Both the position numbers and the translations under genes were made by a program. Below are positions 43,689 to 52,528 of a DNA stretch of 55,562 nt, one piece after another; the stretch's first letter is position 1; each line of letters starts with the position of its first letter. Under the pieces are notes generated by a model. That model did no database searches. It saw only the letters and a list, made by a program, of their open reading frames with translations, and was not told where the DNA came from. The DNA lies in contig CAAGKO010000006.1 of assembly GCA_900770445.1 (NCBI GenBank), positions 1 through 55,562 of the forward strand. The letters are read 5' to 3'. Origin of the DNA: an uncultured Oribacterium sp. Lineage in GTDB: Bacteria > Bacillota > Clostridia > Lachnospirales > Lachnospiraceae.

Positions 43689-44636
43689 TCAGAACACGCC
43701 GATGGAGTTCAGCGCGATGATCCAGAGGAAGATCGTGAACATGGAGCAGACGGTGCTGATCGCCAGCATTTCCCCGGCGAGCTCGCCGTCGCCGCCCATG
43801 CTCTGGCTCATCGGGAAGAGAGCGTTCGCAAGCGGGGTTGCGTACAGCGAGAACAGGATGAAGAGCTCGATGCCGCGGAAGCCGAGCATATAGCAGATCG
43901 TCGTGACGATCGCCGGCAGGATGATGAGCTTCAGCACAGTGCAGATCGTGATGATCTTTATGTTCTTTCGGATGTCCGGCAGCACCAGCGTCGCGCCGCA
44001 GATGAAGATCGCAAGCGGCGAGGTCATATCCGAAATCGACTTGATCGGCTTCAGGATGCAGGCCGGCAGCGGGATATGCAGCCCCCGGAACACAAGCCCG
44101 GCGATCGCACCGATGATCAGCGGATTCGTGAGAATATTCCGAAGCATCTTCGCCGCGATCGTCTTCTCCCCCTCCGTCCGCCGGAAGTACTCGAGGATGA
44201 ACACCGCCGCGACGTTGTAGATCGGCACGCAGCACGCGATGACGATGGACGCGAGCGAGCCCGCCTCGTCTCCGTACATGCTGACGGCGAGGGGCAATGC
44301 AAACATCAGGGTGTTGGACCGCCAGGTGGCCTGGGCCACGACGCCTCGCTGCGGGTTTCCCTTCACGAACAGCGGCGTCAGCAGAACGGTGAGCAGAATC
44401 GCCAACAGTAGAATCACGACCGCGGTCAGTGCCAGCCTCGTGTTCGTCTGGAAATCCGCCTTCGAATTATAGAGACTGTTAAACATCATGAGTGGAAAAA
44501 AGGCCTTGAAGATGATCTGATTCAGGCGCTTATAGAACACCTCATCGCCGAAGCCCAGGTGACGGATCAGATATCCGTACGACATATAACAAATAAACGG
44601 TACGACGGCGTTCGCCGCCACGAAAAAGCTTTCCAT
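43689..44636 (-). CDS. AEC (auxin efflux carrier) family transporter
   Basis: A 315-residue membrane protein with ten predicted hydrophobic helices in two halves of five. The NTLMFALPLAVSMYGDEA region in the first half and ATPLANALFPMSQSMGGD in the second match the Mem_trans/AEC family (malate, malonate or unknown organic anion permeases). Substrate not predictable. ATG at 44634-44636 has AGGGGG upstream. It appears monocistronic. Confidence 0.9.
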   Translation of the reverse strand: MESFFVAANAVVPFICYMSYGYLIRHLGFGDEVFYKRLNQIIFKAFFPLMMFNSLYNSKADFQTNTRLALTAVVILLLAILLTVLLTPLFVKGNPQRGVVAQATWRSNTLMFALPLAVSMYGDEAGSLASIVIACCVPIYNVAAVFILEYFRRTEGEKTIAAKMLRNILTNPLIIGAIAGLVFRGLHIPLPACILKPIKSISDMTSPLAIFICGATLVLPDIRKNIKIITICTVLKLIILPAIVTTICYMLGFRGIELFILFSLYATPLANALFPMSQSMGGDGELAGEMLAISTVCSMFTIFLWIIALNSIGVF

Positions 44637-44835
44637 GAACTTCCCCCTAGATTTAACTCATGTTTCTCATTTTCAGATGTCTGATCTTCTATTCAGAAAA
44701 CCATCTGTCACCTCTGATAGACCGATTTTTCGACTCATTTCCCTGGTCAAAATAGCAACTGTGCATTCCAAATATTCCAGATGCATCGACATCTGTCCTG
44801 TTTCTTTTTGTCTCCCTGTCAGAACAGACAGCCTG

Positions 44836-45720
44836 CTATGTGGACTTTTTACCGATCTTTGCGCTCTTCCGCCCCTTCACGACATGCTTCACGTGAAGAT
44901 TCGGCTTGCGGCGGCGAGCTGTCCGCGTCGCACCGGCGCGTTTCGGCTTTTCGTCTCCGGAGGCTTCCGATGACCGTGACGATGCGTCGGCGGAGGCATT
45001 GGCCGAGCGAGTCCCGGCGCATTTCGTTTTCCCGGTGGCGGTGGCTTCCGATGATCGTGACGATGCGTCGGCGGAGGCATTGGCCGGATGAAGCTTCGCG
45101 TGTAGCTGACGACGCCGGCGGCGCGGCTTCTTCCCCTCGCGCTCGACGCGAAACTGGTTGATCTCGTCGAAGATGCGGGTGTAGTCGCGCTCGAACAGCT
45201 CCTCCGACATCTCGAGGCGGAGCGTCTCATACGGCACGCCCGCGAGGATCTTCGTGATGACGTCCTTCTTCGAGATGCGCTCGTACTTATGCTTCAGGTG
45301 CCGGGCCACGATGTGCTGCAGCTCCGGACGCCAGAGAAGGCTCAGCTTCCGCGCCGGATCGACCCCCGGATTCGACTTCGGGCGGCGCAGCACATAGAAA
45401 TCCGCGCGCCCCTCGACCTCCTCGACCGTGATGATGCCCCAGCTTGCCGGCACATGCTCCTCGACATGCATCGCGTGACGTGTGCCGACGACGATGATGT
45501 TCATGTCGAAGTAACGGTCGTAGTCCTCGATCTGCCCCGCGAGCCGCGTGTAGGTATCGGCATCCGACTTGATCTCGATCCCCACGAAGCTGTCCGGCGT
45601 CACCATGATGACATCCGCACGGCTCCCGCCCATATTCTTTTCCTCGATGATCCGGATGCGCCCGTAGCTCTCCTCCAGGAAAGCAAACAGTGGCTCACGG
45701 ATGTCCCTGTCTTTCAGCAT
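44836..45720 (-). CDS. sce7726-family PD-(D/E)XK protein
   Basis: A 294-residue protein whose N-terminal two thirds match the sce7726 family with a restriction-endonuclease-like core: Asp36 (SRADVIM), Glu49-Ile-Lys51 (GIEIKSD) and Gln63 make a full D-(D/E)XK site. It presumably cleaves or binds DNA; the family has no settled role. The C-terminal third is Arg/Lys-rich (RRRRR near 199-204) and holds two 27-residue repeats starting ANASADASSRSSEA, ending in a basic tail suited to nucleic acid contact. Ribosome binding before the ATG (45718-45720) is weak (GAGTG). No obvious partner gene. Confidence 0.82.
   Translation of the reverse strand: MLKDRDIREPLFAFLEESYGRIRIIEEKNMGGSRADVIMVTPDSFVGIEIKSDADTYTRLAGQIEDYDRYFDMNIIVVGTRHAMHVEEHVPASWGIITVEEVEGRADFYVLRRPKSNPGVDPARKLSLLWRPELQHIVARHLKHKYERISKKDVITKILAGVPYETLRLEMSEELFERDYTRIFDEINQFRVEREGKKPRRRRRQLHAKLHPANASADASSRSSEATATGKTKCAGTRSANASADASSRSSEASGDEKPKRAGATRTARRRKPNLHVKHVVKGRKSAKIGKKST
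44923..45084 (-). repeat. 81-bp tandem duplication inside the sce7726 gene
   Basis: Two tandem units (45004-45084 and 44923-45003) encode 27-residue repeats that are identical for the first 14 residues and then diverge. As in topB, each unit begins with GGCCAATGC on the coding strand. Confidence 0.8.
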
Positions 45721-46052
45721 AGTGCACTCATTTTCTACTCGTGGAATAGCTGGAAGCCCTGCCTAATCTACCATGCGCGATTTCCACGACGCGTCGTTCA
45801 GACGCATATCCTATTTAGAATATCGTTTCTACACGGCGAAGTATTGTTCGAAATGTGAAACAATAATGTATTATCATAGCACGCGCTCGTCCTGCCGTGA
45901 ACGCTCAGGGGGGGATAAACAGCTTTCATAGATTCATATTAGATTCATGTAAAACAGCTGGCGCTTCGCCTGCTCATATGCGCTGCTGCGAATTTCCCAG
46001 AAAAAACGAATGGCATAGTCGTGTAAAACACAAAATCTTCAAATAAAATTAA

Positions 46053-46081
46053 TTGTTTTTTCTATTATAAAAGGGTAATAT
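46053..46081 (+). promoter_or_regulatory. Candidate promoter of the SGNH-like protein gene
   Basis: TTGTTT (46053-46058), 17-nt spacer, TAATAT (46076-46081). The 493-nt gap from 45721 to 46213 contains this promoter, AT-rich DNA before it and a GC-rich leader of about 125 nt after it; no gene or known riboswitch is seen. Confidence 0.5.
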
Positions 46082-46213
46082 GTAGCGGTATATCGAAAAT
46101 GCGCCGTTCTATCGATGCAACGCGCGCCACCGCGGAGCTGTATCTGCGATGTGCCTCCGTCGTCCGCATCCTGCGCATGGGAAGAGAACCACTTCATAAG
46201 GAGAAGTACAATT

Positions 46214-48061
46214 ATGGATTTTAAGGAATTTTTCGAGCAGAATAAGAAGGCCTGCATCGGCGGCCTGGCGGGTGCGGTCGTCATCCTCATGGGTATCGCG
46301 GTTGCGACCAGCCATTCCGGCGGAGATAGTACAGTTGAAACTGCGGTCGCTTCCACCGAGGCAGCCGAGACAACCACCACAGAGACCGCACCGGTCGAGG
46401 TTACCCGTGGCGATTTCTATGACAAGCTGAACTCCGGCAACGCAGTCAATGTACTCGTGCTCGGCGACGGTTTCGCATACGGCGATGGCGTCACCAGCCT
46501 CGATGACAGCTGGTCCGAGCAGCTCTCTCAGAAGCTCGGTGATGCATTTAAGTCAAACGTCTTCGTAAACAACTACGCACTCGCCGGTGACAACGGTGCC
46601 TACGCCGGCTTCGTCATGGCAAACGAGCTCACCACCGATGTCGAGTATGACGCCGCAGTGCTCAGCTTCGGCAGCTACGATGATAAGGACACCTTCCCGG
46701 CGTTCTACGAGGCCCTGATCCGCGCTCTGAATAAGAAGTTCCCGGGCATCGAGATCATCTCCCTCATCGAGCCGTCCAGCGTGACGAATCCGGACGGTCC
46801 TGCGGCTGCCAATGCAGACGCCGTAAAGAACATCACCTCCCACTACCTCGGCGAGACCATCGACATCGCAAAGGGCTTCGAGGATGCCGGTAAGGATGTG
46901 AAGGCGACCGTCGCAAAGGATCAGATCAACCAGAACGACGAGGGCAACGGCATCACTTCCGACGTCATCGTCAAGGCCATCCAGACCTCTGCTGCCGCCG
47001 GTGATCAGAAGGGTGAGTCCCAGACCATCAAGCCGCTCGACGAGAAGATCTCCGAGCTGGAGAGCTTCGCCTACATCCCGGCAGACAGCTTCGCAAAGCT
47101 GAACGACACCACCTACGAGATCCTCGCAGATTACGTAACCGACGCCGAGGGCAACAAGATCGAAGGCCTCCTCGGTCTCGACTACGATTATCTGACCGGT
47201 GACAATGATGTCTACGTGACCGTCGATGGCCAGCCGTTCGGTCGCAACACCGTAAAGTTCGACGGTGCCGAGTCCGAGCAGCACATCGTGCTCATCAACG
47301 ATAATTTCTCTTCTGCAGATCACGTAACCATCAAGTTCGCGACCAAGGAAGAAGCCGACACCTTCACCGGTATGAGCATCTGTGGAAACATCACCCTCCC
47401 GGAGAGCTTCGACCAGTTCGAGACCATGGCTGCAGAGGACGAGCTGAGCGCAGACGACCTCCTCGCAGCGGTCGAGGAAACCAACGCAGACGGCACCCCA
47501 GTGCTTCTGCAGGGCGGTGTCATGGAGGATGGCGAGATCGCCGAGGGTGGTGTACTCGCTCCGCAGGAGTCCGTTCCGGAGACCACGAAGTACGAGACCA
47601 CGAACCCGACCCGTTACAACAGCGAAGGTGTTCTCGAGGAGAAGTACAACGGTGAGTGGTATGAGGTTGAGCTCGATCCTGTTACCGACCCGACCGCTGG
47701 CGTATACGCAGCCGGTGTGGATCATCCGGGTGCACAGCCTACGACCATCGTCGGCAAGAACGCGAAGCGTAAGTCCAAGGCAGCCGGTCCGGGCAGCGAC
47801 ACTGAGGAGACCGTGAACAGCGCAGCAGCCGCAGCCGCCGCGAACGGCACCACCGCTACCCAGGCAGCCGCTAGTGCTGCTGGTACCGAGACTGCCGCAC
47901 AGACCACCGCAGCCGCAGCGAACGCATCTAGCTTCGCAAACCCGGGTGCACAGGTAAAGGCGGCCGGTGACTACAACATCAACGAAACCGATGCAAACGG
48001 CAAGGTAATCGCAAGCAACGGCCGCCTCTCCATCAGCAGTGGCGACGATGACGACGAATAA
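46214..48061 (+). CDS. Membrane-anchored SGNH/GDSL-like protein with degenerate active site
   Basis: A 615-residue extracellular protein anchored by one N-terminal helix (about 13-31) and a Thr/Glu-rich stalk to about residue 65. Residues 78-260 follow the SGNH-hydrolase plan: VLVLGDGFAYGDG (block I), NNYALAGDN (block II), SFGSYDD (block III) and a late GNGITSDV where block V is expected. However, the GDS serine is Gly86 and the block V His is missing, so esterase activity is unlikely. A domain at about 290-420 looks like a beta-sandwich; the rest is Ala/Thr-rich, ending in an acidic tail. Codon use is strongly biased, suggesting high expression. Strong terminator downstream. Confidence 0.8.
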   Translation: MDFKEFFEQNKKACIGGLAGAVVILMGIAVATSHSGGDSTVETAVASTEAAETTTTETAPVEVTRGDFYDKLNSGNAVNVLVLGDGFAYGDGVTSLDDSWSEQLSQKLGDAFKSNVFVNNYALAGDNGAYAGFVMANELTTDVEYDAAVLSFGSYDDKDTFPAFYEALIRALNKKFPGIEIISLIEPSSVTNPDGPAAANADAVKNITSHYLGETIDIAKGFEDAGKDVKATVAKDQINQNDEGNGITSDVIVKAIQTSAAAGDQKGESQTIKPLDEKISELESFAYIPADSFAKLNDTTYEILADYVTDAEGNKIEGLLGLDYDYLTGDNDVYVTVDGQPFGRNTVKFDGAESEQHIVLINDNFSSADHVTIKFATKEEADTFTGMSICGNITLPESFDQFETMAAEDELSADDLLAAVEETNADGTPVLLQGGVMEDGEIAEGGVLAPQESVPETTKYETTNPTRYNSEGVLEEKYNGEWYEVELDPVTDPTAGVYAAGVDHPGAQPTTIVGKNAKRKSKAAGPGSDTEETVNSAAAAAAANGTTATQAAASAAGTETAAQTTAAAANASSFANPGAQVKAAGDYNINETDANGKVIASNGRLSISSGDDDDE

Positions 48062-48152
48062 GTCATAGAGCTTGCATCAAATCCAGACAATTCTGATCGA
48101 TCGAATGATTGGTTGAAAAATTGATTGAATAGATTACATATTAAAATAAAAA

Positions 48153-48187
48153 CGCGGAGGACTTTCATCGGTCCTCCGCGTTTTCTT
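48153..48187. terminator. Bidirectional terminator
   Basis: Perfect 10-bp stem CGCGGAGGAC / GTCCTCCGCG with an eight-base loop; TTTTCTT follows on the plus strand and TTTTTATTTT on the minus strand. It serves the convergent SGNH-like and EndA-like genes. Confidence 0.9.
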
Positions 48188-48273
48188 ATTTCCTGATTTC
48201 TTCACTTTCATTCATAATACATCTTCCACTCATTGAAATCTTTCGTGGTTTTTCAGTCTATCGTTGAACTCTT

Positions 48274-49017
48274 CTACCGCTTTCTGTTTTCTCCGGTCCG
48301 GTAATCGATGCTTATTCCGGGCTGGACATTGTAGCAGTATACGCAGAACGAGATCCCTGCGCCTTCGTCTTCTACGGAATACGCCTCGATCAGGACACCA
48401 CTGGCGAGGAGGTTATCACCTTCAAAAATCGGCGTGACGCGATACAGGACATGGTGATCATTCTGGTCGAGGTATCGGGCAACCTGCTCTTCGAAGGGCA
48501 GCATGCCGTTAACATTCAGATACCGGGTACCCGTAATCAGATTTTTTTCATTTGCATTCTGTCCCGTCAGACAATACGCAATCAGATGACAGCGATTATA
48601 TAAATACGGCGGCGTCGAATCTATGAGCCCTTCATATTTCGCCTGATGCCATCCGCTCGGTCGTATACTTCCTATATCTCCGCGTTCTACGGTCGGCATC
48701 AGTGCACGGCTTACATTCGCATACGCCACACCACATCTTCCCAGTGCATCGAGCGCACTGTAGCTTTCGAAGCTCTCCACGGTCTTCTCTTCATCTGTGA
48801 AGAATGGCTGGTTGTCATGGATGACGGCATACGGCTGCCCGGCATATGCCGGAATCCGTAACCCAGCCAGCGCTTTCCGCCGCTGCTCATAAGAACGCCA
48901 GCGAAGAAAGAAAAGACCGGCGATACAGAGGCTGGCCATGACGATCAGGGTCATGGCCAGTGTTTTCAGTTTCTTTTTCCGCTTTTCTGCACGCTGCCGT
49001 CTTGTTACATAGCTCAT
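48274..49017 (-). CDS. Membrane-anchored DNA/RNA non-specific endonuclease (EndA-like)
   Basis: A 247-residue protein with a very basic N-terminus, one membrane helix (about 18-38) and an outward-facing beta-beta-alpha-metal nuclease domain. The active-site motif is NRCHLIAY with catalytic-type His144 (DRGH in Serratia nuclease), and the metal-binding Asn lies at about residue 159 (NEKNLITGTRYLN), followed by MLPFEEQVARYL. Relatives degrade extracellular DNA or act in DNA entry. The ATG overlaps the telA stop by 4 nt (49014-49017), so it is the last gene of the TelA operon, which is unusual company for such a nuclease. Confidence 0.88.
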   Translation of the reverse strand: MSYVTRRQRAEKRKKKLKTLAMTLIVMASLCIAGLFFLRWRSYEQRRKALAGLRIPAYAGQPYAVIHDNQPFFTDEEKTVESFESYSALDALGRCGVAYANVSRALMPTVERGDIGSIRPSGWHQAKYEGLIDSTPPYLYNRCHLIAYCLTGQNANEKNLITGTRYLNVNGMLPFEEQVARYLDQNDHHVLYRVTPIFEGDNLLASGVLIEAYSVEDEGAGISFCVYCYNVQPGISIDYRTGENRKR

Positions 49018-50222
49018 TTGCTGAACCTGCCGGATCCGGCATCCATGAGGGCCTGCTTTAACTCATCCTCGATCTTCGTCAGCTCCTCACTGGCTTCCGC
49101 ACGCTTCTGCGCACCTTCCTCGTGGATTTTCACGACTTCATTGATGGAGGTGATGATGTCAGCATTGACCTTACGTAAGGTCTCGATATCGACGATGCCC
49201 CGGTCGGCTGCCGTCGCTGCATCGATGGCCCCCTGCTTCAGTGTTTCCGCGTTCCGACGGAACATCTCGTTCGTCATCTCATCCAGTGCACTCTGTGCGT
49301 TAAGCGCACGGGTGGTGTGTTCGATACCGAGCGCAAGGACCATCTGGTTCCGCCAGAGTGGGATTGTATTGATGACATCCGCGCGCAGCTTATCGACGAC
49401 CTGCTGATTTGCATTCTGAAGCAGACGGATCTGCGGTGCCATCTGAATCGATACGAGACGGGTCGTCTCGAGATCATAGATGCGCTTCTCGAAACGCTGG
49501 CAGGCGTCGTTGTAGTCCCGGTACATCTGAACATCCAGCTGATCCTGGCTGCTCTCCGCCTTCTCTCTCAGCTCGCCGAGCTTCGTCCGGCGCGCCTTTT
49601 CGAGGGCCTTTTTACCGGCGATGATATACATCGTCAGTTCCTTATAGAACCCGAGATTCATATCATACATCTGATCGAAGACATAGACATCCTTCATCAG
49701 CAGCTGCTGATGGCGCTGGATATCCCGCTCGATCTTCTTTATATTTCCTTCTGCCGTTTCATAATTCGCGATCAGATAGGTCGCCTTCTGCTTTCCCTTC
49801 TGGAACAGCCCAAGCAGACCCTTCTTTTCAGGTACCATCGTGCTGTTGATTGCGACGCGCAGCTCACGCAGGCTGTCGCCCACATCGCCGAACTCCTTCG
49901 TCTTCACCGTGCCCGTAATCGAGGTAGAGAAGTTTGCGATGCCACGCTGTGCACCGGCACCATAGGAATTCACCATCCGGATGTCCGCCACATCGATCTG
50001 CTTCACGAACTCTTCGGCCTGCTTCTTTTCATCCTCTGACAGCATGGATTCATCCACGGTGCCCGCGGACGCCGTATTCTCGTCGAAGCCTTCCGTCTTC
50101 CCGAGGGACGGCTCCGTAAATGGAATATCATACTGCTTTTCATCCGGATCCAGTGTCAGCTTCGGTGCCTTCACCGGGCCGGCCTCCTGTCCCATGTTGT
50201 TTTCATCAAACTCACTCATCAC
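49014..50222 (-). CDS. Toxic anion resistance protein TelA/KlaA family
   Basis: A 402-residue soluble, highly helical protein with long coiled-coil stretches, matching TelA (B. subtilis YaaN). Recognised by the central helical region LFQKGKQKATYLIANYE and DVYVFDQMYDMN near residues 170-190 and the NTIPLWRNQMVLALG segment near 290. The family is tied to tellurite and colicin resistance and to cell-envelope stress, but its biochemical role is unknown. It overlaps the XpaC-like gene by 4 nt (ATGA), which fixes ATG at 50220-50222 with GGGAGG upstream. Confidence 0.9.
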   Translation of the reverse strand: MMSEFDENNMGQEAGPVKAPKLTLDPDEKQYDIPFTEPSLGKTEGFDENTASAGTVDESMLSEDEKKQAEEFVKQIDVADIRMVNSYGAGAQRGIANFSTSITGTVKTKEFGDVGDSLRELRVAINSTMVPEKKGLLGLFQKGKQKATYLIANYETAEGNIKKIERDIQRHQQLLMKDVYVFDQMYDMNLGFYKELTMYIIAGKKALEKARRTKLGELREKAESSQDQLDVQMYRDYNDACQRFEKRIYDLETTRLVSIQMAPQIRLLQNANQQVVDKLRADVINTIPLWRNQMVLALGIEHTTRALNAQSALDEMTNEMFRRNAETLKQGAIDAATAADRGIVDIETLRKVNADIITSINEVVKIHEEGAQKRAEASEELTKIEDELKQALMDAGSGRFSK

Positions 50223-51037
50223 TCATCCTCCCGTTCATGGATTTTAAAATCCGGATTTACAAATCCATTCTGGCTCATCAGGCTTTCCAGCGCCTTCGCC
50301 TTCGCATTTATCTCTATTGTAGCAAATTTACAGATTTCTTTCTGTGTATCTTCCACCGCGAGCCGAAGTTTTTTCAGCGCCTCCAGGATTTCCCGCGCGG
50401 TCGACTCGATGGTATCTTCTCCGATGCCGATATCCAGATATTCCAGGTAGCTCGCCGTCAGTTCAAGCGCCTCCGGAATATAGAACTCCCGCAGCTGCGT
50501 CGTATCTGCCTGATAGATCTGTTCAAACTTATCCATCGTATCCTGCAGCACGGACATGCGATCGATCAACTCGCCGTACAGTGCATCCATCTCCTGCGGC
50601 AGCGCACATGCACGTAAAAGCCGGCAGGCATCGACATACGCCGGCAGGGTCTGCTGTTCGAGCGCTGCCTCGAAACGCGCACTGTCGAGCTTCGGTCGCT
50701 TCGGCTTCTCCTCGACAGGTGCAGCTGGCGCACCCTCCGTTTCATCTGCCGGATGCTGAGTGTCCCCGGCAGCCGGATGCTGAGCGGCTCCGGATGCCGG
50801 CCTCTGTCCGGGCTTTCCGATCCCCGGCTTCAGCGGTATCTCGCCACCCTCGAAGACGGCTCTCGTCGCGCCCTCGAAATCCACCATATCAAACGGAATC
50901 TCGTCCATATCCCATGGGTTCACGAGAAGCGAAGGGTCGATATCGCCCCCGGATCCGATGTGTACATCTTTAATTTTCGGCGGAGCCTGTACGATCCATG
51001 CCCGTCTCGCCTCTTCCCAGAAACTCCGATCGATCAT
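50219..51037 (-). CDS. XpaC-like protein, partner of TelA
   Basis: A 272-residue soluble protein. The N-terminal 75 residues contain IKDVHIGSGGDIDPSLLVNPWD, then a Pro/Ala-rich linker to about 115. The C-terminal helical domain with FYIPEALELTASYLEYLDIG resembles the XpaC (5-bromo-4-chloroindolyl phosphate hydrolysis) family, which sits beside telA/yaaN in B. subtilis. It overlaps its neighbours on both sides by 4 nt, so the three proteins are made together. The match to XpaC is only moderate; the membrane segment of B. subtilis XpaC is missing. Confidence 0.65.
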   Translation of the reverse strand: MIDRSFWEEARRAWIVQAPPKIKDVHIGSGGDIDPSLLVNPWDMDEIPFDMVDFEGATRAVFEGGEIPLKPGIGKPGQRPASGAAQHPAAGDTQHPADETEGAPAAPVEEKPKRPKLDSARFEAALEQQTLPAYVDACRLLRACALPQEMDALYGELIDRMSVLQDTMDKFEQIYQADTTQLREFYIPEALELTASYLEYLDIGIGEDTIESTAREILEALKKLRLAVEDTQKEICKFATIEINAKAKALESLMSQNGFVNPDFKIHEREDE

Positions 51038-52443
51038 TCTGCTTCCCCTTTATAATCGACACCAAACCACGATTTCATACAGTATCCGGCATGTGGGCAG
51101 AACATGCAGTTCTTCGCATCGTTTCCGCCTCTTCGTTCATAGCCGATACCCTTTCGCCCATCCGGGCTCATCAGCTTCGCAGCCTGCCGTTTCGCATCGT
51201 CATAGACCATGGCATCCGGAAATGTCAGACGCAGGCGCTCGCTGGTATAATTATAGTCCCCATAGTTCGTCGCTCCATCATCATTTTCCGGCAGGCGGCT
51301 CCGCATCGCATCATCGAGTATCTGCCGTTTCTCTGCCTTTCGGACAGAAGGGAACAATGCAAATACCTGGGCTGCGATCACTTCGATGGTGTATCTGGTC
51401 CCCAGAAGCGTTTTCAGAATCTGAATCAGACGGGCCATCGCGAGCTGCTGCTGAAACTCACTCCGATAGGACGGATTATCCCCGAGAACATAGCTGTAGA
51501 CGAAGCGCATCGGGCACAAGGCATACTCGAGCTCACCATCATAGATATGTAGTGTCGGATGTGCTCTGAGATTGAAGCCATCCTCGAGCCGCTTCTCTGG
51601 CTGAAGCGCTGCAACATGCGCATACTCCAGCTTTCGCCGTGCGGAATCCAGTATCTTCGCATCCGTCAGCCGGTCCAGCAGGGTGATATATGGCGATGGT
51701 GCAAGAATCTTCTCACCCTGCTGCTGTATCCAGGAGATCTCGACCTCCGGATTCTGCAGAGCGATAAATGTATAGTATCGGTTCGACAGCATCGTCAGCT
51801 GGTTATTTTCGAGCCAGTTCGACACATAGCTGTCGCTTCTCCGCCGGACAAGCTTCTCGAGCAGTGCTTCATCCATCGGCCAGGTATAGCGGCCATCCGC
51901 GCCCGGAAGCCGTGTGCTGTCTGAAAGGCAGATATGCACCTTTCCCTTACTCGCGATCGGTGCCGATTCAACCTGAAAGATGTTAAAAACCAGCGTCTGT
52001 AAGCCACGATTATTCTCTTCCCCGTCTTCAATCTGCCCACCCATAAACGTCAGGAGCGCTGCGGCGAGGTCGCCAGGATAGCACAGAAAATCACGCACCT
52101 TCTCGCTCTCCAGTGCGTCGAAGATCTGCTTCACCTTTTCCCGCTCTTCCCGATACAGCTCCGACGGCATCCCATCCTGCATGGAAAGCATCGTGTCCAG
52201 GCGGCTCATATGCTCATGGATGGAAATCGCTTCATTTCGTCCAAACAGGGTCTTCGCCATCTGGATCAGCTGACGAAGAATCGAGATGATTTCATCGATA
52301 TGGTTTTCCTTTATGGAAAACGGGCTGAAGTAATGAAAGGGATTTCCGAGCATATTCAGATTTCGATGATAGACGCCATCCGGCGCGGCCGCTTCCGCAA
52401 AGACCGAAACGGCTTCATCATAGATAATATGAAGTGACCTCAC
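51034..52443 (-). CDS. AddB/Cas4-like Fe-S protein, 5' end disrupted by an IS element
   Basis: A 469-codon frame. Its C-terminal part has Cys310 (ALCPMRF) and Cys446-x2-Cys449-x5-Cys455, the four-cysteine Fe-S pattern of AddB, Cas4 and related RecB-type nucleases. The intervening region does not show a clear D-(D/E)XK site, so it may bind rather than cut DNA, or the fold may differ. The frame starts with GTG at 52441-52443 without a ribosome binding site, and its first five or so codons lie in or at the edge of the IS1111-type element. The gene is therefore truncated or has lost its own start. First gene of a four-gene overlapping operon with XpaC-like, TelA and EndA-like genes. Confidence 0.7.
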   Translation of the reverse strand: MRSLHIIYDEAVSVFAEAAAPDGVYHRNLNMLGNPFHYFSPFSIKENHIDEIISILRQLIQMAKTLFGRNEAISIHEHMSRLDTMLSMQDGMPSELYREEREKVKQIFDALESEKVRDFLCYPGDLAAALLTFMGGQIEDGEENNRGLQTLVFNIFQVESAPIASKGKVHICLSDSTRLPGADGRYTWPMDEALLEKLVRRRSDSYVSNWLENNQLTMLSNRYYTFIALQNPEVEISWIQQQGEKILAPSPYITLLDRLTDAKILDSARRKLEYAHVAALQPEKRLEDGFNLRAHPTLHIYDGELEYALCPMRFVYSYVLGDNPSYRSEFQQQLAMARLIQILKTLLGTRYTIEVIAAQVFALFPSVRKAEKRQILDDAMRSRLPENDDGATNYGDYNYTSERLRLTFPDAMVYDDAKRQAAKLMSPDGRKGIGYERRGGNDAKNCMFCPHAGYCMKSWFGVDYKGEAE

Positions 52444-52528
52444 ATTTGTAGCAACGTGGATTCGCCATTATACTAAAGATGTCGCTATCCAAGTAAGATG
52501 GTTTACCACATACAAAAGGAGGTCACTC

